The notes beneath the pieces were generated by a model. The model worked only from the letters and a program-made list of their open reading frames with translations. It did no database searches and was not told where the DNA came from. 35,321 nt of DNA from Deltaproteobacteria bacterium. GTDB lineage: Bacteria; Desulfobacterota; Syntrophia; Syntrophales; Smithellaceae. The DNA is taken from positions 1-35,321 of the forward strand of contig JAKLDS010000022.1 of NCBI GenBank assembly GCA_022703375.1. The letters are read 5' to 3'. The translations under genes were made by a program, and so were the position numbers. This document shows, piece after piece, positions 8,215 through 15,660 of the stretch (positions are counted from its first letter, which is position 1; the number at the start of each line of letters is the position of its first letter).

Positions 8215-9573
8215 TTGAAAAAAATATTGATAATCGACATTGATAAAACGGCAAGAACTCAACTTAAAGCTCATTTAATCGAAGAAGGTTACCTGGTAAA
8301 CGACACGGAAACTGAATCAGCCGGCATTGAATTGTTAAAAGAAAGCCGATATGACGTTGTCATCAGCGACCTGTGTACCAACCAGTGCGGCTGTGTCGGG
8401 ATTATGAAATGGATTTCTGAAAACGCTCCGGCAACAAAAGTAATTATTGTCACATCTTACGCATCTGTCGATTGCATTGTCCAAACCATGAAAATGGGTG
8501 CTTTCAATTATATGCTGAAGCCTGTTTCCGCGGCGGAAATCGCCCAGGTAATTGAAAACGCTTTAAAACTGGATGAAGAATTTGTCTGTTTAAAAAATGT
8601 CAGCCTTTCCAGCGGTTTTGACGATATAATCGGCGTTTCCGACAGCATTAAGCAAACAATTCAAACAGCGCTGAAAGTTGCTGAAATAGACAGCAATATT
8701 TTGATTATGGGGGAAAGCGGAACGGGCAAAGAACTCGTAGCGGAAGCAATCCATAACAACTCGCAAAACAGAAAGGATTTCCCTTATGTTGCCGTAAACT
8801 GTGCGGCCATTCCCGACAGTATTTTAGAAAGCGAACTTTTCGGTTATGTCAAAGGAGCTTTTACCGGCGCCGGACGTGATAAGAAAGGGCTTTTTGAAGT
8901 GGCGGACCGCGGCACTATTTTTATGGATGAAATCGGCGACACGTCAGCGCAATTTCAATCAAAACTCCTGCGGGTTATCGAAGCCAAAGAAATTCGCCGC
9001 GTCGGCGATACGCAGGCAAAACAAGTTGATGTTCGTATTATTGCCGCCACTAATAAAGACATTGCCAAAATGGCCGCCGCCGGCTCTTTTCGCGCCGATT
9101 TATTCTACCGCCTCAGCGTTGTTGACATCAACATTGCGCCTCTGCGGGAAAGAAAAGAGGACATCAGGCCGTTAATTGATTTTTTTCTTAATGAATCAGC
9201 AAAGCGGCTGGGGAAAAATATTACAGGAGTTTCCGAAGATGCGATTCGCATACTGTATGTATATGACTGGCCGGGCAACGTGCGTGAATTGAAAAACAGT
9301 ATTGAAAGGGCGGTGGCTCTTTCCGAGCACAGCACGCTTCATGCTGAAGATTTTCCGCTTGCTTACGATTATTTCAACCGTCTCGGTTTGGATACCGAAA
9401 AGCGGGAAGCGGAAAGCGAACGGGATATTGTGACGCTCAAAGAAATAGAAACAAAACACGTCTTGAAAGCGCTGGAAAAATACGGCAGCGACCACAAGCT
9501 TATCGCAAAAAAACTCGGCATCGGGTACACTACTCTGTGGCGCAAAATAAAAGAAATAGAAAACGGCGCTTAA
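8215..9573 (+). CDS. Sigma-54-dependent response regulator, NtrC family
   Basis: 452 residues: receiver domain (1-120), AAA+ sigma-54 activator domain (about 135-365) and a Fis-type helix-turn-helix at the C-terminus (about 415-450). Walker A is GESGTGK (166-172), the sigma-54 contact loop GAFTGA (214-219) and Walker B GTIFMDEIG (233-241). In the receiver, the phosphoacceptor Asp52, Thr80 and Lys102 are in place, but the acidic pocket reads Asp8-Ile9-Asp10 where three acids are common, so one magnesium-binding acid may be missing. The start is a TTG at 8215-8217 with GGATAGGAT upstream; no in-frame ATG gives a complete receiver. No kinase gene is adjacent. It is divergent from nuo, and the intergenic dyads suggest that nuo is its target (inference). 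Confidence 0.93.
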   Translation: MKKILIIDIDKTARTQLKAHLIEEGYLVNDTETESAGIELLKESRYDVVISDLCTNQCGCVGIMKWISENAPATKVIIVTSYASVDCIVQTMKMGAFNYMLKPVSAAEIAQVIENALKLDEEFVCLKNVSLSSGFDDIIGVSDSIKQTIQTALKVAEIDSNILIMGESGTGKELVAEAIHNNSQNRKDFPYVAVNCAAIPDSILESELFGYVKGAFTGAGRDKKGLFEVADRGTIFMDEIGDTSAQFQSKLLRVIEAKEIRRVGDTQAKQVDVRIIAATNKDIAKMAAAGSFRADLFYRLSVVDINIAPLRERKEDIRPLIDFFLNESAKRLGKNITGVSEDAIRILYVYDWPGNVRELKNSIERAVALSEHSTLHAEDFPLAYDYFNRLGLDTEKREAESERDIVTLKEIETKHVLKALEKYGSDHKLIAKKLGIGYTTLWRKIKEIENGA

Positions 9574-9618
9574 GAAAAATAAGGACATTATTGATACTTC
9601 CGAACTATCTAATAAAAT

Positions 9619-9636
9619 CCGCCGCCCGGTTTTTTT
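9619..9636 (+). terminator. Possible weak terminator after the sigma-54 activator gene
   Basis: A short GC-rich stretch (CCGCCGCCCGG) that can form only a small hairpin is followed by seven T residues. It lies about 45 bases after the activator stop codon. The stem is weak, so this is tentative. Confidence 0.3.
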
Positions 9637-9862
9637 TAACGCCGATAATAACCCAGGAGCATTGCTGTCACATCGCAACTAATCAAAGGCCCCGACATGT
9701 TGCCATTGAACGCGTAAATCTGATGACCGGTATTCCTGGACAGGACAAAGGGTATAAGATTCTGGAAGATTGGTTATTGCTTCATGAAGGTATCCCCACA
9801 ATCAACTTGTCAGAGGAATCAACATCGTGCCTGAAACAGGCAATTCATTACCTTATAATAAC

Positions 9863-9891
9863 TTGACCACCGGTATGTTTTCCATTATAAG
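9863..9891 (+). promoter_or_regulatory. Sigma-70-type promoter for adk
   Basis: TTGACC (9863-9868) and TATAAG (9886-9891) each match five of six consensus bases and are separated by an ideal 17 bases. Transcription would start close to 9898, about 35 bases before the adk ATG. Confidence 0.65.
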
Positions 9892-9932
9892 CGCTTGTCA
9901 TTCAATCTAAAGAATTTATTACGGAGGAAAAT

Positions 9933-10580
9933 ATGAGAATAATATTATTAGGAGCGCCGGGAGCAGGGAAGGGCACGGTGGCCAAGCTGTTAACTGAATT
10001 TGACGGATCAGTCCAGATTTCCACGGGAGACATTTTGCGTTCTGCGGTGAAAGAAGGTTCAGAACTGGGAAAGAAGGCCAAAGAATATATGGACAAGGGC
10101 GATCTGGTTCCCGACTCATTGATTATGCAGATTATGGAAAAGCGCCTGCAGGAGCCGGATTGTCAAAAAGGATTTATCCTCGATGGTTTTCCGCGCACTA
10201 TTCCGCAGGCGGAAGAATTAAAGACACTGCTGGCCAAACTGAAAATCAAAATGGATTTTGTCGCCAATCTGGATGTGCCGCGCGATGTCATTTTGGACAG
10301 GCTCACCACCAGAAGGACCTGCTCCAATCCTTCCTGTCAGGAAATCTATAATGTAAAAAGCAACCCGCCGGCCGCCGGTGACAAATGCAAGAAGTGCGGC
10401 AGTCCCGTTGTCCAGCGCGCTGATGAAACGGAAGAAGCAATCAGCAACAGACTGGAGACATACAATAATAAAACAGCGCCGCTGATCGGCTTTTACGAAA
10501 AAGAAGGATTGCTGAAGAACTTCCTTTCGCTCAGTTCGAAAGATACAGTTGCCGAAATCAAGAAAGCGCTCAAAAGTTAA
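9933..10580 (+). CDS. adk: Adenylate kinase
   Basis: 215-residue cytoplasmic enzyme that interconverts ATP + AMP and 2 ADP. The P-loop GAPGAGKGT lies at residues 7-15, the AMP-binding STGDILR follows at about 31, and LDGFPRT at about 84. The lid is the long form and carries four cysteines (CSNPSCQEIY and CKKCGSP), so it probably binds zinc, as in many Gram-positive and deltaproteobacterial enzymes. A strong GGAGG ribosome site stands before the ATG. It is a single gene with its own promoter, away from the ribosomal protein operon where adk often sits. Confidence 0.97.
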   Translation: MRIILLGAPGAGKGTVAKLLTEFDGSVQISTGDILRSAVKEGSELGKKAKEYMDKGDLVPDSLIMQIMEKRLQEPDCQKGFILDGFPRTIPQAEELKTLLAKLKIKMDFVANLDVPRDVILDRLTTRRTCSNPSCQEIYNVKSNPPAAGDKCKKCGSPVVQRADETEEAISNRLETYNNKTAPLIGFYEKEGLLKNFLSLSSKDTVAEIKKALKS

Positions 10581-10605
10581 ATTGAAGATTGTAATGAAAA
10601 TTATT

Positions 10606-10754
10606 GACGACTTCGGAAAATGCTCCAGAGGCAAGGCGCGCATGGTTCGACAAGCTCACCATGACAGTAAAGCGATGTCACCCTGAGTCTGTCGAAGGGC
10701 GCAACGACGAGGGATGCAGCGTAACGAAGCATATGGACTTTTAACGAGGTCGTT
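10606..10754. repeat. Outer intergenic repeat-like element with terminal inverted ends
   Basis: GACGACTTCG at 10606-10615 and CGAGGTCGTT at 10745-10754 are inverted (8 of 10 positions pair). Between them lie GCAAGGCGCGCA and GCGCAACGACGAGGGATGC-type sequence that resembles, from memory, dispersed intergenic repeats in deltaproteobacterial genomes. A second element is inserted in it (10643-10698). Its right end touches the helicase ATG and supplies GAGG five bases before it. The copy number in this genome cannot be seen from the window. Confidence 0.5.
10643..10698. repeat. Inserted palindromic repeat (REP-like) with 5-bp flanking duplication
   Basis: An imperfect hairpin has arms starting TTCGACAAGCTCA (10646) and ending TGAGTCTGTCGAA (10696). 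It belongs by appearance to the widespread intergenic palindromes with TTCGACA...TGTCGAA ends. GCGCA flanks it on both sides (10638-10642 and 10699-10703), as expected for a target-site duplication. Removing the element and one GCGCA restores a continuous outer sequence. Confidence 0.55.
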
Positions 10755-12716
10755 ATGATTGATTATGAAAAAGAGCTTAACCCTGAACAATACCGTGTTG
10801 TAATGGAAGAAGGCGGGCCGCTGCTTGTTCTGGCCGGAGCAGGCAGCGGCAAGACCCGTACGTTAACCTACCGCGTCGCCCGTTTACTGGAAAGCGGAGT
10901 TGCCCCGGAAAAAATTCTGCTCGCGACATTCACCAACAAGGCTGCCCGTTCCATGCTCAGCCGTGTCGAGGGATTGCTTAATTACTACACGGGAAAAATC
11001 ATGGGCGGCACGTTTCATCACATCGCCCATCTGCTCCTGCGGAGCCATGCCTTTCTGCTCGGTTATCAGAACAATTTTTCCATTCTGGACAGCGAAGATT
11101 CGCGTCAGGTTATTGCCACCTGCATGGCGGAGCTGAAAATTGATCCCAAAGTTACCAAATTCCCCAAAAGCAACGTGCTGGCGGAAATCATGGGACTGGC
11201 GATAAATACCCAGAGCACGCTCGAAGATATTCTCTATGCCCGCTATCCTTTCTTCACGCATCTGATTAATGAAATCAATCAAATCGGTTGCGTCTACGTG
11301 CAAAAGAAGCAGGATCTCAATGTGATGGATTTTGATGATCTGCTCAACAACTGCCGCCGGCTGCTCAAGGAATACCCGGAAATATTAAAAAGGCTGGCCG
11401 CAAGATTTGAACATGTTCTGGTTGATGAGTATCAGGATACCAATATTATTCAGGCTGATATTGTTGATTTGCTGGCCTCGGAACATCGCAATTTGATGGT
11501 CGTGGGTGATGATTCGCAAAGCATTTATTCCTTTCGCGGCGCCAATTTCAGCAATATCATCAATTTTCCCAATCGTTATCCGGATTGTAAAATCTTCAAG
11601 CTGGAAACCAACTATCGCAGCACGCCGGAAATACTCCATCTGGCGAATTTGAGCATCACCAATAATGAAAAACAATTTCCCAAAGAATTGCGGGCGGTGC
11701 GTGAAAAGGGAATGCGGCCGGTGCTGGTTTCCGCCCAGGATGTGGTCAAACAGGCGGATTTTGTGGCGCAGCGCGTAAGCGAACTTGGCCGTACCGGAGT
11801 GCCGCTCAAAGAAATAGCCGTTTTGTACCGTGCCCATTATCATTCCATGGAACTGCAGATGGAAATGGTCAGGCGCGATATTCCCTTTGATATTCGTTCG
11901 GGAATCCGGTTTTTTGAACAGGCGCATATTAAAGACGTTACCTCTTACATGCGGATTCTGGTCAATCCCGGCGATGAACTGGCGTGGCGCAGAATGTTGC
12001 TGATGTATCCCAAAATAGGGAAGGTCACGGTGGATAAACTCTGGAAATATCTGGCGGGGCAGGGCAATCAGCTGGCCGCTTTTCTGCAGGATGAATTTAT
12101 CAAAATTACGCCCAAACAGGGAAAACCCGGCATGGAAGAGTGCCGTAAGGTTGTCCAGACACTGCTGGAATTGCCGCCGCAGGAACGGATTCCCTCCCGG
12201 ATAATTGATACATTATTAAACAAAAGCGATTACCGCACCTATTTGCAGGATAGCTATTCGGATGCCTCGGCGCGCGAGGAAGATTTGATTCAACTGGGAA
12301 ATTTTTCCGCTAAATTTGCGACAATGGAAGAATTTTTAAATGAGCTGGCCCTGCTTACGAACTTATCCAAAGAAGAAGTTGCAGACCACGAGAAAGAAGA
12401 CAGGGTTATTTTAAGCACCATCCATCAGGCCAAAGGACTGGAATGGTCTTATGTATTCCTGATTTGGTGCGCCGACGGCATGATTCCGCTGCAGCGGGCG
12501 CTCCAAGAGCCCGGCGGCGAGGAAGAAGAAAGAAGACTGTTTTATGTAGCCGTGACCCGCGCCAAGGATCAGCTTTATCTCTCGTCGCCCGCGCTTGATT
12601 ACACACGCTCCTCGGGAACTCTGACGCTTTCCCCTTCGCGGTTCATCCGGGAAATCGCCCCTCTTTCCGCGCAGGATGAAAGACGGGCGTTTGAGCAATG
12701 GACGCTGTTTGACTAG
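10755..12716 (+). CDS. UvrD/Rep/PcrA-type superfamily 1 DNA helicase
   Basis: 653-residue 3'-5' DNA helicase, likely acting in repair or replication restart. Motif I (GAGSGKT) is near residue 30, motif II (DEYQDTN) near 220, motif III (GDDSQSIYSFRGA) near 250, and motifs V-VI (TIHQAKGLEW and FYVAVTRAKDQLYL) near 555-600. It is shorter than E. coli UvrD (720) and closer to Rep (673) in length, and the usual C-terminal extension of PcrA/UvrD is absent. Exact orthology to Rep, PcrA or UvrD cannot be settled by eye. The ATG follows directly after an intergenic repeat that provides the GAGG ribosome site. The following 251 bases before the next gene show no gene. Confidence 0.93.
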   Translation: MIDYEKELNPEQYRVVMEEGGPLLVLAGAGSGKTRTLTYRVARLLESGVAPEKILLATFTNKAARSMLSRVEGLLNYYTGKIMGGTFHHIAHLLLRSHAFLLGYQNNFSILDSEDSRQVIATCMAELKIDPKVTKFPKSNVLAEIMGLAINTQSTLEDILYARYPFFTHLINEINQIGCVYVQKKQDLNVMDFDDLLNNCRRLLKEYPEILKRLAARFEHVLVDEYQDTNIIQADIVDLLASEHRNLMVVGDDSQSIYSFRGANFSNIINFPNRYPDCKIFKLETNYRSTPEILHLANLSITNNEKQFPKELRAVREKGMRPVLVSAQDVVKQADFVAQRVSELGRTGVPLKEIAVLYRAHYHSMELQMEMVRRDIPFDIRSGIRFFEQAHIKDVTSYMRILVNPGDELAWRRMLLMYPKIGKVTVDKLWKYLAGQGNQLAAFLQDEFIKITPKQGKPGMEECRKVVQTLLELPPQERIPSRIIDTLLNKSDYRTYLQDSYSDASAREEDLIQLGNFSAKFATMEEFLNELALLTNLSKEEVADHEKEDRVILSTIHQAKGLEWSYVFLIWCADGMIPLQRALQEPGGEEEERRLFYVAVTRAKDQLYLSSPALDYTRSSGTLTLSPSRFIREIAPLSAQDERRAFEQWTLFD

Positions 12717-12911
12717 TGAGGTGAATTACAGTTCAAAAAGCTGGAAGCAAATACCAAAGAAAATAATTCAAACAATGTCTCCGAAAAAAAAGTTGCTTTT
12801 TTCGTTAATAAAATTAATAATCGACTCAGAAAGTGCCTCAACTACCAGACTCCCCATGAGGTCTTTTCTTTAGCTAAATGTGGTGCACTTTGAACTGGAA
12901 TTCAACAAAAG

Positions 12912-12939
12912 TTGCAAGATAATATTAAGAAGATAAAAT
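12912..12939 (+). promoter_or_regulatory. Possible sigma-70 promoter for the small universal stress protein
   Basis: TTGCAA (12912-12917) and TAAAAT (12934-12939) are separated by 16 bases. The -10 matches five and the -35 four of six consensus bases. It lies about 30 bases before the start codon. Confidence 0.35.
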
Positions 12940-12967
12940 ATATTTTCAGTAAGAAAGGAGTAAAATA

Positions 12968-13432
12968 ATGAAACTAGTTCTTGGTTACAATGGTTCCGAT
13001 TCTTCGAAAAAAGCTCTCGCGCTGGTGCAAAAATATGCCAAAGAATTTAACGCTGAAGTCCACATTTTAACTTCTCTCATTTCAGAACAAGTAGAACAGA
13101 GAGTACGTGCACCTATATCGTTGGCAACCACTAATGACTTGAAACAATTGAGAAAAAATTATGGCGAAGAATCTGATATCGCCAAGGAAGCGGAATCACA
13201 ACTTGAATCTGCGCAAAAAATATTGGCAAACGAAGGAATAAGTTGTGAAACGCATTTGTTTATTCAGGGATTGGAACCGGGCGAGGATATAGTTGATTTC
13301 GCAAAAAAGATAGGCGCTGATTTCATAGTGGTGGGAATTGGCAGAACATCACGTGTCGGCAAGATGTTTTTTGGTTCCAATGCTCAATATGTTATATTGG
13401 AGGCCTCCTGTCCTGTAATTACAGTTAAATAA
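12968..13432 (+). CDS. Universal stress protein (UspA family), single domain
   Basis: 154-residue cytoplasmic protein with the Usp alpha/beta fold. It starts MKLVLGYNGSDSSKKAL, and its C-terminal region reads GADFIVVGIGRTSRVGKMFFGSNAQYVI and then CPVITVK. The GxGR...G-x-x-x-GS pattern fits the ATP-binding subgroup. A clear AAAGGAG ribosome site is present eight bases before the ATG. It stands alone between the helicase and a convergent hairpin. Its specific role is not evident. Confidence 0.92.
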   Translation: MKLVLGYNGSDSSKKALALVQKYAKEFNAEVHILTSLISEQVEQRVRAPISLATTNDLKQLRKNYGEESDIAKEAESQLESAQKILANEGISCETHLFIQGLEPGEDIVDFAKKIGADFIVVGIGRTSRVGKMFFGSNAQYVILEASCPVITVK

Positions 13433-13746
13433 TGGATTATCCGGGGAGACAACAAATAATTCAACACCTTTTCTTTCTTCCCGGTTTCGCTCGTCGCAGT
13501 AAGCGTTCTGTCCGGCCTTCCATTACAGTGATAAAATCGGGAAACAATGGGGGACGCGGAAGGTGTCTCTAGCCCCCTCAGCTGTGCCCGGCCTGCGCCG
13601 GACTTCGCTTCGGGGATAAGTGAGACTAACAAATTCCGCTGCGCTATGCTTCTGTAGAAGGTGTCTCTAATCCCTATTCGCTTCGCTCACGGGATAAGAA
13701 AAACTAACACATTTCAGGTCGCTTCGTTCCCGAAATGTGAGTTTTT
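13433..13746. repeat. Convergent intergenic region with direct repeats and hairpins
   Basis: 314 bases between two converging genes. GAAGGTGTCTCTA occurs twice (13559-13571 and 13657-13669), 98 bases apart, each followed by a GCTTCG-rich palindromic stretch and a GGGATAAG...ACTAAC tail. The pattern looks like two tandem units of an intergenic repeat. No protein-coding frame is convincing. Confidence 0.45.
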
Positions 13747-13747
13747 C
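13698..13747. terminator. Bidirectional intrinsic terminator
   Basis: GAAAAACT-AA-CACATTTC pairs with GAAATGTG-AGTTTTTC, giving a 16-bp stem with one two-base bulge. A T-run is on each 3' side, so the hairpin can serve both the stress-protein gene (plus) and the citrate-synthase-like gene (minus), whose stop codon touches the stem. Confidence 0.75.
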
Positions 13748-15642
13748 TAATGTCGGCCGTGCGGAGCCTTGCTTTTCGCTTCTTCGTATTCGGCGCGCAG
13801 GGCAATGCTGTCCGTATCATCCATTTCTTCCGCTCTTTTTACCCAGTCTTCAAATTTAATATCCACGCCGAAAACGCCGATCATTTCATCCTTGTCATTG
13901 TCAATCGGCGATGAAACGGTAAAGCACAGGACTCCCGTCATCTTGGAGATATAAAAATCGGTGACATGAATTTTGCCGGTCTGCAGAGGCACGAGAAACC
14001 ATTCGCGGTCCGATTGATCGGTGCCGATGCCGTAATTTTCATATTTGGCGCGGTCCACAATATTGGTGATGTTTTTTGTGGTTTTCTTGCCGTTCATGTC
14101 AACTACGTAGGCAAACTGAACGGAAGGATGCTCGTCCACGAATTTTTGCATTACCGGTTCCTGAATCTTGGGCTTCATCGTTTTCATCTTGGCGTTTTCC
14201 ACAAGCTGGCTGACCGCCGCTACTGCCGCTTCTTCCGCTTTGAACTTTATCTTTTCCAACTGCGACATAAAGAGTTCCGGCAGGAAGGTGCGCGCTTTTT
14301 TCTCCAATTCGTCCGGCGAAATGCTGGTCTGACGGCCGCCGTCGTATTGTTCGGCTACCCATTTGTTGATTTTGGAAATTCCCGGATGCCTTTTATCCAC
14401 AGCGCTGTCGCCTTTGAGGTTGAAACGCTGGTTAATCCAGAAGGCGATGCCCGCGTTGCCGGATTTATCGGTAACCATAGTTACGATGGGGCGTTTCAGA
14501 ATTTTATTGGTATCGAAAATATTATAAATTTCCTCACATTTGATGAGGCCGTCGGCATGAACGCCGGCGCGGGTGACGTTGAATTCCGAGCCGATAAACG
14601 GATAATTATGCGGTATCTTGACGCCGATTTCCTTCTCAAAATAATTAGCAATATCCGTAATAACTGTCGTATCAATGCCGTCGTTGTTCCCCTTGAACGC
14701 AATATATTCCAGAATCAGGCCTTCAATGGGCGGATTGCCCGTCCTTTCGCCCAGACCCAGCAAAGTGGAATTGGCGGCGCTGCAGCCGTAAAGCCAGGCG
14801 GTAGTCGCGTTAATCATAGCCTTGTGAAAATCATTATGCCCGTGCCACTCCAGCAGATGGCCTGGAACACCGGCGTCTTCGATGAAAGAGCGGACAAGCT
14901 TATCCACGCTGCGGGGCAGAGCCGCGCCCGGATAGGTGACGCCGTAGCCCATCGTATCACAAAGGCGGATTTTAATATCAACGCCACTCTCTTCGCGCAG
15001 TTTCATCAGTTCGATGGCAAAGGGAATGCAAAAGCCGTAAATATCGGCGCGGGTAACGTCTTCAAAATGGCAGCGGGGAATGATGCCTAAATCCAGCACC
15101 GATTTGACAATTCCCAGATAACTGTCCATCGCCTGGCTGCGTTTTTTATTGAGTTTAAGGAAAATGTGATAATCGGATACCGATGTCAGCAGGCCTGTTT
15201 CCTTTAAACCGGCATCCTTGACCAGCTTGACATCCTCTTTGGCCGCGCGAATCCAGGCCGTCATTTCCGGATATCTCAAGCCAAGTTTCAGGCATTCGGC
15301 GACAGCCTCCTTGTCTTTTTTGCTGTAAAGAAAAAATTCCGTCTGGCGGATTACGCCATTGGGACCGCCCAGTTTGCTGAGCAATTTATATACCTCGACA
15401 ATCTGCTCCACTGTATAGGGAGGCCTTGATTGCTGGCCATCGCGGAAAGTTGTGTCGGTGATGAAGATTTCCTCCGCCGGCGCCACCGGAATGAGTTTAT
15501 GGTCAAAAACGATTCTGCTTACTTCGTCATACGGGAAAATGTCTTTGAGCAGATTCGGCTCATTAATTTCTTTGAGCTCATATTTCCAGAATTTATTATG
15601 CTGCTGGTCGAGCAGCTTCTTTTCCTTGTTCCATTTTACCAT
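13747..15642 (-). CDS. Re-citrate synthase-like DRE-TIM metallolyase with C-terminal Cache-like domain
   Basis: 631 residues. Residues about 55-480 form an isopropylmalate/homocitrate synthase-type TIM barrel: RDGQQ (67-71), the metal-binding HGHND (267-271), GLGERTGNPP (296-305) and TRAGVHADG (357-365). In this family, the Re-citrate synthases of Clostridium kluyveri and Syntrophus aciditrophicus make citrate from acetyl-CoA and oxaloacetate, and I recall the Syntrophus enzyme as having a subunit of about 72 kDa, matching this protein. Residues about 500-600 are not the usual regulatory domain: YVVDMNGKK, REWF, VTDFYISK, CFTVSSPI and IGVFGVDIKF resemble a Cache/PDC ligand-binding domain, normally found outside the membrane in sensors. 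No signal peptide or membrane helix is visible, so the domain should be cytosolic. Homocitrate or isopropylmalate synthase are alternatives. Confidence 0.8.
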   Translation of the reverse strand: MVKWNKEKKLLDQQHNKFWKYELKEINEPNLLKDIFPYDEVSRIVFDHKLIPVAPAEEIFITDTTFRDGQQSRPPYTVEQIVEVYKLLSKLGGPNGVIRQTEFFLYSKKDKEAVAECLKLGLRYPEMTAWIRAAKEDVKLVKDAGLKETGLLTSVSDYHIFLKLNKKRSQAMDSYLGIVKSVLDLGIIPRCHFEDVTRADIYGFCIPFAIELMKLREESGVDIKIRLCDTMGYGVTYPGAALPRSVDKLVRSFIEDAGVPGHLLEWHGHNDFHKAMINATTAWLYGCSAANSTLLGLGERTGNPPIEGLILEYIAFKGNNDGIDTTVITDIANYFEKEIGVKIPHNYPFIGSEFNVTRAGVHADGLIKCEEIYNIFDTNKILKRPIVTMVTDKSGNAGIAFWINQRFNLKGDSAVDKRHPGISKINKWVAEQYDGGRQTSISPDELEKKARTFLPELFMSQLEKIKFKAEEAAVAAVSQLVENAKMKTMKPKIQEPVMQKFVDEHPSVQFAYVVDMNGKKTTKNITNIVDRAKYENYGIGTDQSDREWFLVPLQTGKIHVTDFYISKMTGVLCFTVSSPIDNDKDEMIGVFGVDIKFEDWVKRAEEMDDTDSIALRAEYEEAKSKAPHGRH

Positions 15643-15660
15643 TTTATTTTCTCCATTTAA

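Larger units (their letters stand above)
9574..9932. other. Intergenic region before adk
   Basis: 359 bases. It contains the possible terminator at 9619-9636 and the adk promoter at 9863-9891. A plus-strand open frame ends at 9866; its segment from about 9700 encodes protein-like sequence (IERVNLMTGIPGQDKGYKI and so on), but it has no ribosome site and its only long version starts inside the upstream gene. I do not recognise it. It may be a decayed remnant or chance. Confidence 0.35.

Noticed and set aside
13966-15090. Long plus-strand open frame of 374 codons
   Set aside because: It is the antisense of the citrate-synthase-like gene, without ribosome site or family resemblance.
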